A stretch of 64,000 bases of DNA. Origin: Pithys albifrons albifrons (Eukaryota > Chordata > Aves > Passeriformes > Thamnophilidae). Below are positions 11,886 through 23,430 of the stretch, piece by piece. Where the stretch lies: the NCBI RefSeq assembly GCF_047495875.1, contig NC_092465.1:3636347-3700346 (forward strand). Direction: 5' to 3'. Both the position numbers and the translations under genes were made by a program. The notes under the pieces were generated by a model. The model saw only the letters and a program-made list of their open reading frames with translations. It searched no databases and had not been told where the DNA came from. Positions within the stretch are counted from its first letter, which is position 1. Each line of letters begins with the position of its first letter.

Positions 11886-13904
11886 CTCCAGAAATCTTTT
11901 TAAATGCTTGGAGTAATACTGTTAGAACCCAGGTCACAGGCACAACTTTTTTAGTTGGGAGGAAAAAAATTTACATACTATATTAAAAATAACATTAAAA
12001 AAAAGAATCAGTCAGCAGCACAAGTTCTGTTCCATGGCACTCCACATCCCAGACATTTATCCTGGCTTTGTTTTCTTTATGTTTAATGATATTCTTTATG
12101 TGGGCAATCTGGAGCCTTCAATTCCCTCAGCCTGTCTCTTGGCTCTTAATGCTGTATTTGTTTGGTAAATTGTCTCCATGTTAATCTTCTTCATCAAATA
12201 CTTGGGGTCAGATTTGAAAATCTTTGATCAAATCTACCACCACCCAAGCTTCTTCACTGCCATGTGCTTCTGATATGTTCTTGTGCACATTAACGGGTCA
12301 TTTACTCATTAAAGAACAACGAAAAACATGCATAGTATGAGAAGTCCTGCAGGAGACTTTGAACTGTTTATTAAATCTATGAAATCATTTCTCTCACTTG
12401 CCTTTTTTTTTCCCTAAAGGAGATAAGAAGAGTGTTTTCAGGGGGATTCCTGATGCTGCACGCTCTCCTTTCTCCTCCTTTGCTGCACTACAAGGTTCAA
12501 TAATTACTCTGCAGAATAAAAGCTGTGGCATGTGCAGATTCATCCTTTAGTACCAGAGTAAATGACAAATTAAAGAGATTTCATGCTTTCCTACGCAGAA
12601 ATCAAAGGGCACTCCAGGTCTTGAATGTGCTGGTAGTCTGTACTACACGTCTCAAAGTCCAGAAATTTCACAGGAGATCCTCACCCTTGAGGAAGGCAGG
12701 ATCTGGTCCTAGTATTTTGCAAGCACACCTCGTACCTGGTTCAGCACGTGGTTCTCATGATGTGGATCAAATACTCCACATTAAACACCTTGTACCCATC
12801 TCTGCTAAAACAGTTGTCAAAAAAAAAAGTTATTAAGAGCTTAAACTACAAGTATATCCAAAAGAGTTTACAAATTACTTTCCTGGAGGAAGGGAGCATG
12901 TGGGATGTGCTGGAGACACAACCTGGCAAGGGACCTTCAGATGTCAGTGGAGATGCTCAGGGCACAGGCAGGACCCAGTCTCTCACCATTACTAGCCAAG
13001 AGTGCTATTTACTTTTTAGTGGTTCCCAATAATGTGTTTTGCTGTCATGTTTGAGGTCAGAGGGACCACAGACTGAGCCACTTGCAAATCAATCTGAATA
13101 TTTTACTTCAGGAATCTTTTTGCTTGCATAACTGTTTGTTTTATGTTTATATCTGCCTTTGTTTTTATAGCACCAAGCAAATCCAAATACATGGCTAATC
13201 AAGTGAAAAACCCTCTTTTCATAAAGAAAAAAACCAAGAAAACATAGCAAGCAAAACAGAAATAAAACCAACATCAATATATTGTGAAAGTTAAAGGGAA
13301 AGAGAAAGGGAGCTCTATGAAATGCAAACACTTTTTCAGTTATTAATAACCAATATCTTTAAGCTGTTTAACTACTTTTCCCACCAACAACTCCAAAGAT
13401 TAAAAAAAAATTTCTTACAACAGTATGACTATTGCCCCCATACTGTACCATATGAGAACTGGGATTTTTTTTCTCTGTTAAATCAGCATTTGATGCTTTA
13501 TGGACTCAACCCTTTCCTTGTGTGGCCTCTTACCATTTCTATTGGCTCTTATTCCCATTGCCAAAATTTTCATGTTTGTAATTACAGTGCAGGAGGCATC
13601 ACACAGGGATCTCCCAGTCACTCTGCATAAGCAAAACAAAATAAATCCAGAAAAGTTCACACTTCCAGACTGCAGTTAGGAAGGAACTGCTGAGGATCTG
13701 GGACTTGTTTTGGCCTGATTCACAAAGATTTGGTGCTAAAACTGATAAAATGCTGCCTGATGATGAACTCAGTTTGGAGCTGGCTGCCTACCCGCAGGGG
13801 AGGAAGAGCTGTGAGCTGTTTGAGCATCGCCCTAGAAAAGGCATCGGAACAATCCCATAAACAATGGAGTGAGACGACCATTGGATGCGATGACGCGCTG
13901 GGCC

Positions 13905-13965
13905 AGAGCCTTGAAGTCAATGGGAGGTTTGGCATCAATTTTAATTAGGCCAGGATTTCAGCCAG
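13905..13965. mobile_element. Ancient amniote repeat remnant
   Basis: AGAGCCTTGAAGTCAATGGG, AGGTTTGGCATCAATTTTAA and TTAGGCCAGGATTTCAGCCA resemble the TTGAAGTCAATGGGAGTTTTGCCATTGACTTCAATGGGGCCAGGATTTCACCC core of old amniote repeats. The mirror half has decayed to ATCAATTTTAATTAGG. Confidence 0.45.
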
Positions 13966-16900
13966 TGAGCTTTGGGCTTTTAGCCACCCATTGGGAAAGA
14001 GGCCAAGCTTGGGAAGAAAGAGGCTGACCAGCAGGAAGAGGAAGCTCCCGGATTTCCCCACAGTGATGGCTTCCTTTCTCCTGGTGCTCCAAAAGTGACG
14101 AACCTCATGTCTCGCCTCAGCACGAGCAGTGGCGGGACTCAAACCACAACAAACACACCCAGGCACCAATTTTTTTTCTCCTCTGCATGATATCTGGAGT
14201 GAGATGTTCATAGAGGAGCCAGCATAGGAGAGGGGCTTTGCCAAAATTGTCTGTAAATGCTCAGAACCAGAAAGCAGAAAAGTGCAAAGTCAAGCAACTC
14301 ATTAGAATGATGAGAATTGCTATCAAAATACTCAGACAATATTTGTCCATGGTAAAAAAAACATCACCTCACAGAGTTACACCTAGAGAACAAACACTGC
14401 AGGGTTAGTAATTCTTCTCAGTTTTAACTCCTCGTTTTTTTCTCCTAGAGTTATTGCTGAGTCCTAAATTTTGAATTTTAGAGACACACTCCTGAAATGA
14501 TGCTAAAGTGGTAAATGCACTTACCTCCCCAATGCAGCTATTGAGCAAGGGGAAACACACCTAAATGGTGGGAGAAAAGAAATCTTTCTTAAAGCTCAGA
14601 GGGCAAAAGTGCTACCTACATTATCAGATTCAAGAGGTACAAGAATCACTAAGCAGGTTTACAAGAACAAATTAATCGGTAAATTAAAAAGAGAAAGTAA
14701 ACTGGGGAGATTTCTTTGGTGTTGGGATTAATTCAGTGCCTCCTACAGTCAAGAAGTTCTTTGCTGAGCCCTCCTTCCACTGCCCATGGACGAAGACATA
14801 GAATCAAAGGATTATATGCATTTTGGCAAACACCTGTGTCCTCAAGGTGAGGTTGCTTACATGAATAAGGAAATATTGTTACTGTTCATTTTTCAGTTTA
14901 TATTTAAACATTTGGGAGTATTCATCATCATCACAACAGCAGTCACTACTGCCACCTAAGATTTTATAGGACTCAGGCAAAGTATTACCTTAAGCTTTAG
15001 TCATCACTAAAAGCATTCCATCAGACCAGAGAAAGCCTGAAGAAGCTAAGAGACCAGAAGAAAATTAGAAAAATAATATATTATAAGCAAAGTAAATTTC
15101 CATGTACTCACAGCTAACTCTACACATGGGACATGCAATACTTCAGCAGAGTAAGAATTATTCAAGACCTAGTTAAAGCAATAGAGATTTGCTGCCTGAA
15201 GAGGTCAAAAAACGCTAGGAACAACTCCCATAAAAGTTTTCCAGTGGAAATTCTTGTTGAGTTCATGCCTAGAAATGAGACCTTTATTCTCCCTTTAAGA
15301 ACAGCCATATCACTTTTTGTCTGAAGACCTCTAACAGCTTTGTAGGTCTTAAATTAATCTTTATGGGTATTTGCTAAGGTAATATCACAACGATCTCATT
15401 AGACAAACTAAAACCTGCTCATACATTTGTGTATTGTAGTATATACCTATCTATATCCAGCCATAGGTGCAAGTACTCTTACATACTGAAACTGATTCCC
15501 AGAAAATAGGTACCTACTCTTGCATTTCTCTTCAACTTGCCACTGAAAATATTCAGCACCACTGAAGCTGGAGGTCATAACGACTTGCAAGCAAGAGGCA
15601 AAACTCAGGTCTCTTGAGCAAATCACAAGACCTAAATGCTTCCTTGTACATATGTGATAAAAACACATCAAAGAGCACATGTTGAAGGAGATGACGTAAG
15701 CCACCTTCATTATTGGCATTTTATGGAACAGTGAAAGCAGCCTTGAGTAAACAAGAGGCTGGCAGAAACAAGTTAATTTAACAGAGGTGTCATTTTTGGA
15801 GATGAGTACTTGTACTCTAGACAGACATATTAGGGTATTTTTCCAAGCATGAGAGGTTCACCAGTAATTATGTGGTGTCCTCTGCATTTAAAAACTCTCT
15901 TTTTCTCCTAAGTCAGTTCCTTGCCAGCAGTTTTAATTTCTACAGCTACACCAAATGCACAGACAGGCAATCTTTTTTTTGGTAAGAGACACATCCTTTT
16001 TCAGTGCTCCAGGTTCAACTAAATAAGACATCACGGGCCTTCACAATCCCAAAACTCTAACATATCACCTGAAAGAACCACCTTCAGCAGCATCTCTTAC
16101 TTGAGATAGAACATTTTAAGTATTTTCAGCAAGACAGATTCTTTTATAATATAAATATGTACATAAAGCAGATTCAGATAATAAATATACACAAATATGA
16201 ACAAGGATTACCACTAACTGCTTTATATCTTATTTACCCTGTTCTATTTCACAATATTGATACTGGAAGAGAAAGTTATTTCACTTTTTTTTTTTTTAAA
16301 GACTGTCTGAACATTAGATTTTTTTTTTATTATTTTTAGGGTGTTGCAAACAGAAGCAGATCAAGTATTTTAATTACTCTTGGGTCATTTGCACTCGTAT
16401 AATTTCATGTCCACATATCTTCAATATTTATAGCAGACACTGAAAAGCTTTAAGATACATAGCGACTTTCACCAGGTAACTCCACACTCTCCCTGAATAC
16501 AAAGATGTAATTTGTCACCATTTATACAACCTGCTAAAAATCCAGCTAGTAATTCATGTGAACATGTTTCTCTTCCAAGATTTTAATTGAAATACAAACG
16601 CCTTGCACACTTCAAATTGTAATATCCTGTACATGCATTTTAACTACCAGGAGAGCGGTTTGTAAATATGATACATTCTCACATCTGAGGAAGTTCTATG
16701 GAATTAGCTGAACACAATAAAATGCATTTAAGAAGACCCTAAAATATCAACTTGAACAAGAAGCATGGAAAATAGAAATAAAACATTTAAGTAATGACAA
16801 CAATCACTGAGATCAAAAATAAAGACAAACTCAGTAGTAAAACATAATTCTCTTTACAGGGCAGCAATTTCTTGTGTTTTAAAGAAAAGTTCATATTCTT

Positions 16901-17226
16901 TGGAGAGTACTACGAGGAGTTTTTCAGAAAGGAATCCATAAAACAGGAAATTTACCGTAAAATTGAAATGGTACCTCACATGGGATTTAGTGGCTGTTTT
17001 ACAGCAACTGCATGTGCTTACTGGTTCAATGAATTAAAAAAAAAAAGGTAAAAACAAAAAAGTAAAAAATAGTAAAAAAAATTATTATTATGAGACATAG
17101 GAAATAGAAAAGGCCTCAAAACAGGAGTTATTGAGGAAAAAATATAAGTAAAACATCCTAATCACCTTAGGAACCTTTCATGTTAATGAGAGGTTAAAGC
17201 AGTCACTTTTGGATATTTGCATTTTT

Positions 17227-17236
17227 GTGTGTGTGT
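17227..17236. repeat. (GT)5 microsatellite
   Basis: Five GT units after a T run. A short dinucleotide repeat. Confidence 0.8.
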
Positions 17237-18873
17237 ATTGACGCTCCAAACTGGCTACAGAAACCATCCACCAAAGGCCACATTTTGCCCTCAGTTACCC
17301 ATAGATAACTCAAATAGAAGTCAAGGGGAGTTATGTGCACACATCTGAGGGATGGCTGGCCCCAAAATCTATTTAACTTGCTGAAAGTCTCCTTGGAACA
17401 AAACAAAAGCGATAATAGGAATGGAATATAATAAAATAACTACACTCTCTGGAGACCCCAATACCACATCCTTTGTTTCTCTGAAACATTTCTTGGTAGC
17501 TTTTCAGCTCTGTAACTTTTTTATTGCCAAACTCTCCAGTATTCCTGTCCTCATCATCATCTTGTTTTTATCACTGGTCTGTAATTTGTCAGTAACCTCT
17601 GTGTCTTAAAAAGCAGACCCCAAGCTCTCTCCAGACTCTCTTTCAGAAAGTGAAGATAGATATGAAGAGGAGAAGTGTTTGACAAACTGACGCTCAGCAC
17701 CAATTCTAGGAAATATGGAGAACTTCTTTTTCCTCACTGTTCCTATTTTCTCTTTTATCAAAAGCTATGATTCATAATTTCTGCAAACTGGGGCCAAGTG
17801 GGGTGAAAGGAACTGTAAATATCCCCAAAATATATATGCCTTCACCCTGTCACTGATGGATATTCAGCACAGCTTGTACCACAGGACTACTAAGAGATGT
17901 TTCACATTTTCCCTGGATGGCCAGGAGGGTGTTAGCTAAGACCTGCCAGGAATATTTTCTTATTTGAAGTTGGATTAACAGTGCAATTCACAGCACAAGT
18001 AAATAATGCTACTCTGCCTTACGCAAGTTATCTGCCATCCCCTGATTTTGCAAATTCTTGATTATATTGAGTAATACTTGGTACATATTAACATTACTAC
18101 ACACTACAATCAAACAAAAATCTCTAGAAAAAATTTTACTAGTTGTAAATCAAGTTTGTCTTTCCTTTAAACACAGGTTAGATGAAATTCATCTTATGAA
18201 AAAAAAAGGAATTGTAAGAAATGGTTACATACTGGGATTGGTTTGTGTAATCTGGCTGTATTTGTGGCTTCTATTTTTCTGGGAAGGAGGTCTCAAACAG
18301 TGTCAGTGTATTTCTTCTATTCTCTAGTCCTAAGGGAAAGTTGACCTTATTTTCATTTTCCCACTGTCTGAGCCTTTGGTTTGCTGCAGAATTCCAGGAA
18401 GAACTTCCTGCAGGAGAACAATATCTGGCACCCATCAAGCTGACTCAGTGAAGGAGCAGTATACTAAAGGGTAGGTCAGCCTCGAGTAAATAAGGTAAAT
18501 CACTGTTATCCTGGATACAAGACCTCTGAGGCAGAACTGTAACACCTTTCAGGAAGCTGGGAACAGTGAGCCAAAGGCTGCTGCTTCTCCTAGAAACACT
18601 AAATGGACAGAGGGTCATTCTGTCATAAATCCAGTTGCACTTCAGTGCACATCTTTATTCTATTAAAAAGAAAGCATCACAAGTATTTCCACTGAACTTC
18701 ATGCTTCAGACAGACTGTTTTCTTGGCTTATTTTTCCCCCCCAAGAAGAGTTTTCATTAATATTTTTAATAAATGAATGCACATTTGCGGCCTATATAGG
18801 GCTGATCAAAATAATGCAACCAATAAAATTGTTAAGAGCTATGCTAACAAGTCCCTTCATAGTTAAAGTACTG

Positions 18874-18985
18874 ACATAGAAAGACTTGGTTTGCAAGGGA
18901 CCTTAAAGGTCATCTCATTCCAACCCCCTGCCATGGGCAGGGACACCTTCCACTAGACCAGGTTGCTCAGGACTTTGTCAACAAC
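18874..18985 (-). mobile_element. CR1 LINE 3' fragment
   Basis: A short minus-strand CR1 tail. The plus-strand landmarks are ACATAGAAAGACTTGG, GCAAGGGACCTTAAAGGTCA, CATTCCAACCCCCTGCCATG, GGCAGGGACACCTTCCACTA and GACCAGGTTGCTCAGGAC. Similarity fades after about 18985. The central 70 bp are nearly consensus while both ends are eroded. Confidence 0.92.
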
Positions 18986-21616
18986 GCAACTCTAGGTCAA
19001 GGCAGCAAGTGAAAGTCTGTGGTCTCCACCTTTAAGCAGCATAGGAAAAAGGATAAGAGGGAACCAACACCTTCCCTAAATCCTACCAGAGTCATTCTGC
19101 AAATCCACAGCAGCACAAGGACAGAGCATGGTGGTGGGTTTGATTCCCATATCACTGGGACACCAAACCTGTTTTCACTGACCCTCTCCCTTAATCTCTT
19201 CTTTCCCAATCTTAATCTAAATCACTAATCTATATCTAAGAAACATTTTCTGATGAACCAGATGTACCAGTTCCTTTTAACCAAAGCCTTGTGTCAGCTT
19301 GTGTCCATTAAAGGTATATCTTTATATAACTTTAGCTCTAAAAATCTGTGACATGCAAACACAGGAAGCATATCTAAAAGGTGTCACACTGCCCTCTGGC
19401 CAGGCTTACAAAACCCTGACAGGTTACCCCACTGTCTCCATAAAAAAGTATGGACAATGCCAACATCATCTCTATGCAGGGTGGCCATTCCCTATTCCCA
19501 TTTCTCTTCTGGCAACTAAACTGTGACCACAGGCACTGGATACACATGAGCCTTCAGTATTCCCTGATCCTTTTGGTTCACTCCTTTATTAACTCAGTTC
19601 CTATCTGACTCTAGAGTGGGTTTTGTGCAGCAGAGCATTCCTAATAAACACCCACATCTCATTCAAAACCACTTTCAGTGTGGATGCTATTCTTGAATTC
19701 TGTGGTTAATCTGGACTCTAATTTCAATGCTTTCACAGCAGCTGAGAATCCATTCCTTTAAAGTGTAAAACCAGAGAGGATTAAATGAAATTTAAAAAAC
19801 AGAGCCTCTTCTTTGAGGCAAACACGCATATGGTTTTAAATATTTCAGAATTCTTGCTGTACCTGTGAAACAGAAGCCTAAGCAGATCCCAAGCCTGGGT
19901 GCTAGTTAACTAGACTAGTGTAAAACTTCACTACACTTAAATTAGAAGACTTTTAGGGAAGCACATTCCTTTGAGTTGACATTGGCAATCAGATTAAGAC
20001 ACATGGCATCAGTGGGACCATTATCCCAAACTCAGTTTGGGATGGTACAAGTGATCTGCAGAGAGCAGTTACCCTTGAGATGAAGGGAGCAGTGAGGCAA
20101 AATAGACGGATGTATAACAACCACATGTTTCTTGAGGGAAAAGTAGGCTCTGGCAGAGCTCCAGCAAGGGAGCAGTATCTTACTCTGAAAATGCAGCAAC
20201 CACCTTCTAGGAGAGAATGAAAAGAGCCTGCTACCCTGCATAGAACTCCTTGCAATCTGCAAATGGTGTCTCTGGTGCAACTTTACACCAATGTTTTATT
20301 ATTCTCACCAAGGAGGAGCATGTTTCTGTAAATGCATTAGAAGTGTAAATATATTAATGCAATACTTTCTCCCAATTAAATAATTTATATCTTCCCTTTA
20401 TAACTGAAGCATGAAAGAATATGTGGCTTTCTGCTAATATTTGAAATGGCAGTGGTTCAAGTAGTGCTACTTTAGGGAGTCGACAAGTTGTAGGGAAAAC
20501 AGGAGTGTACAATCAGCAGCAGTCACATTGTCCAGGATCCCTATATTAAGTATATTACATGTACCTGTGGTTATATCACACCAGTGAAAACTGACATCTA
20601 AAACACATACTAAAGTTTTAGTACTTCCCCCTAAGTGTGAAATAGAAAAAAAAAGGAGAGATATTCAATAGCACAATATTAAACATTTATTTTTTCCCCT
20701 CCAACTTTGTGAGAACCTGCAGATCAGACAACTACAACAGTTCTCCCCAGGCAGTAAAAATCATTTCCTGTCTCTTTTCCCATGAATTTTGCTGCATTTT
20801 GCATGACTTTGTGGGAAATTTGCCACAATTTGTGGGACGCTTCAGTCTCTTCTGGGAATTTGCAGTTGTGCACCTCTGCAGCCTGAAGAGCTCTCTGAGA
20901 TATAGATTTCATATGGTGTGATTTAAACACAGAACTTCACATGAGGATAGAGAATGGCCTTGTTTAATCCAGATCGCTGGGAACAACATACCACTGCACA
21001 ATCACAGAGGTTTGAAATCACCTGGACAATCAGAAGCTCATTCATGAGCTAAAGGAGAAATTATGGCTCAAACAGAAAAAGCTTGAGGGAAAAATAAAAT
21101 CCCAAACAAATACTACATGTAATATTGAGGAAAGAGTCAATACTTTGACATCATTTTTTCCTGCCTTTCATAAAAAAAATCAGTTACTCTGCATCTCCCA
21201 TGTAGCTGATGAACAAATATTGTGAATGTTTGGCTCCATGTGATTACTAAACAGCACAGGAGGAAGAAGTGACCATTTCTGCCAGAGCTGACATATAAGA
21301 AAATATTTTAAAAACTCAAAGTAAAAAAGGGAAGGATGGGGAAGAGAGAAGTGATGATATGAGAGGAGATAAACCCAAGTAGTATTGTGGTCATGGAAAG
21401 TCTGAATTCATCAGGTATTCATGTGCACAGGAACCAAACAGTGCAGGTGAACAGAAGACAAAAGGATAGTGACTGAACTGAGAAGTGACAGGGAATGACC
21501 CCTCAAGAACACTATTCTTTTATCTCTGAACTTCAGTACTCTAAGAGCCCTTTAGGTAAATATTTGCTTAGGTCAAATATGTCTATATCATTCTGTAAAA
21601 AATGATTTTTAACTAA
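18986..21616. other. Non-coding DNA
   Basis: Unique sequence with frames of at most about 90 codons, all overlapping counterparts in other frames (19989-20280, 20709-20930). No repeat family recognised. Confidence 0.5.
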
Positions 21617-21808
21617 GTTTTTTCAAAATCTCAAAGTATATTTGGCTCCTGGAATGATGCTTACATTTCATTTTCAGAAAGCAGAATGCTGTCATCCCTT
21701 GGTGCCTCTATTTCAAAGTATCATGAAAAAAGTAGAAATGCCCATATCAAGGACTTTGCCAGTCATAAACCACTAGACTTGTCCACCTTTGGTACTGAAG
21801 TACAGTAA
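21617..21808 (+). other. Exon-like open frame (candidate exon 21678-21804)
   Basis: A 63-codon open frame lies between in-frame stops (TAA at 21614 and 21806). Inside it, 21678-21804 is flanked by a good acceptor (TTTCATTTTCAG before 21678) and a consensus GTAAGT donor at 21805. The 127-bp segment would enter with two bases of a split codon, carry 41 complete codons, and leave with two bases. The predicted peptide has balanced composition (for example MLSSLGASISKYHEK, then DFASHKPLDLSTFGTEV). I do not recognise a family. Open frames of this size with passable splice signals also arise by chance, so this is a lead, not a gene call. Confidence 0.2.
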
Positions 21809-23024
21809 GTTTTGTGTTACACCAACATTCATTCATGCTATGGCAAAAATTTAAACCCGTCTAAGAAGGAATCTGATTATAAACAGTATCCTTTTGCTTC
21901 TTCACTTTTGGGCTGATATCTCTTACTTCAAAGTGAGGGACAATAAAGTGTGGTCTCTGTATAAAAGAAATGGATCTCTGTTTTCCAGAGACCATGTGAT
22001 GAGAAAGCTGAGCCCCTCACCCTTGTTTGAGGGAGAGGATGTGATGAGCTCTGAGCCCCGTTGTTGTTTGCAAAGGCAGTTCTAACCACTGCCAATGGAC
22101 CATGCTGGAACTAAGTGACATCCACAGATAGGTCAGAAATACAGTTCACAGACTTTCGTAGCATTTGCTCAATATAAATTATTCAGCTAAGATTTCTCAT
22201 CATCCAAATAAGTTTGAAAACATGCAAAGGTCTATGATATATTTGATGAACACCTTGGCAATGATGGCTCAGCTAGTTTGGGGAAGCTCCCACTGTCTCA
22301 AGAAGCCACACAAGGCCCACACTTCATTTTCACTTTCGAGCTTGTTTGAGTTTTTTTGTTATTATTCTATTTTACTACTGCTTTGCAGAGTACTCTTACA
22401 TTGCATGATTTTTTTCTTCCCATCTACAGCAAAAGCCACTGATCTGGTACTTAACAAGACAGACAGTTAATAATTCATGTGCTCACGTTAAACCAGGTAA
22501 TGCCATAAAATGGTGGAACCTGCTTTTTGGTTAATTTTTAAATAGCTCTTCTGAATGCTGAGGGGACTTCAAGCACCTCAACAGTATGTAATATTAACAC
22601 ATAAAAAGCTACATTTATATAACATTTATGTGACAAATCAACAAAAGCACAAAAATTCAAGAGGCAAATGCTCTATCCATAGCCTGCTCACAGAGTTTTT
22701 GCTCCAGCACACACATACACAGAGGAGCCAGACAGAGATGTGAAGCCCATGAGGCACAGCAGAGTAAGGCAGGGCACAACTGGCTTTCCCTCTGCCTCCT
22801 CTGCACTTGCACACTTGGCCAGGCAGTTGTAAGACAACAAATTTTGTTTCTTTTTTTTTTTTAACAAAAAAGACCTTGGAACTTTCCTTAGGGAATGCCA
22901 GAAACATGGCTTTTGGTGTTCTGTGGGCAGAAGCTTCTGTCCTGGAGAAACCCCACTACATCTGTTTTGCTGCACAGAGTGGTGGAACAGTTCCTTGTGC
23001 ACCAGAGTCTTTAAATGTACATCT
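21809..23024. other. Non-coding DNA upstream of the long CR1
   Basis: Frames of 60-140 codons occur near 22165-23229, but the longest runs into the CR1 copy and is repeat-derived. Short T11 and CACACATACACACA tracts are present. Confidence 0.5.
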
Positions 23025-23430
23025 TCACAGAATGGTCAGGGCTGGAAGGGACCATCTCATTCCAATTCCCTGCCATGGGCAGGGACACCTTCCACTATCC
23101 CAGGTTGCTCCAAGCCCCGTCCAGTCTGGCCTTAGACACTTTCAGGGATGGGACAGCCACAGCTTATCTGAGCAACTTGTGCCAGCACCTCACTACATTT
23201 GGAGTAAAAAATTTCTTCCCAATATCTGATCTAAGCCTATTTTCTTTCAGTGGGAAGCCATTCCTCCTTGTCCTGTCACTCCAAGTCCTTGGAAACAGTC
23301 TCTCTCCATATTCTTTGTGGGCTCCCTTCAGGCAGTCTAAAGCCACAATTAGGTAACCCTGAAGCCTTCCCTTCTCCGGGCTGAACAATCCCACTTCTCT
23401 GAGTCTTTCCTTATAGGAGAGTCCAGTACC
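23025..23430 (-). mobile_element. CR1 LINE 3' end, longest copy in window
   Basis: This is a 5'-truncated CR1 non-LTR retrotransposon lying on the minus strand. Read on the plus strand it starts with CACAGAATGG, then has GGAAGGGACC, the core CTGCCATGGGCAGGGACACC, AGGTTGCTCCAAGCCC, and a CAACTTGTGCCAGCACCTCAC-like block. It continues with AATTTCTTCCCAATATCTGA, a CCATTCCTCCTTGTCC block, CTCCCTTCAGG and CTTCTCCGGGCTGAACAA, all in the order of the avian CR1 3' region. About 400 bp survive, covering the end of the reverse-transcriptase reading frame and the 3' UTR, so the copy is dead. Several open frames cross it and should not be taken as host genes. Confidence 0.95.

Larger units (their letters stand above)
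11886..18873. other. Long non-coding stretch
   Basis: Seven kilobases without a recognisable gene. It contains one old repeat remnant at 13905-13965, the (GT)5, and several A/T homopolymers (16268-16280, 16320-16330, 17036-17085). The frames near 12525-13032 and 13945-14244 overlap frames on other strands and show no domain. Confidence 0.5.

Noticed and set aside
19130..19150. GGTTTGATTCCC resembling a tRNA T-arm/B-box
   Set aside because: No matching A-box or foldable cloverleaf at the expected upstream distance.
22807..23356. Frames of 113-140 codons on the plus strand
   Set aside because: They run through the antisense of the CR1 copy at 23025-23430, so they are repeat-derived and not host genes.
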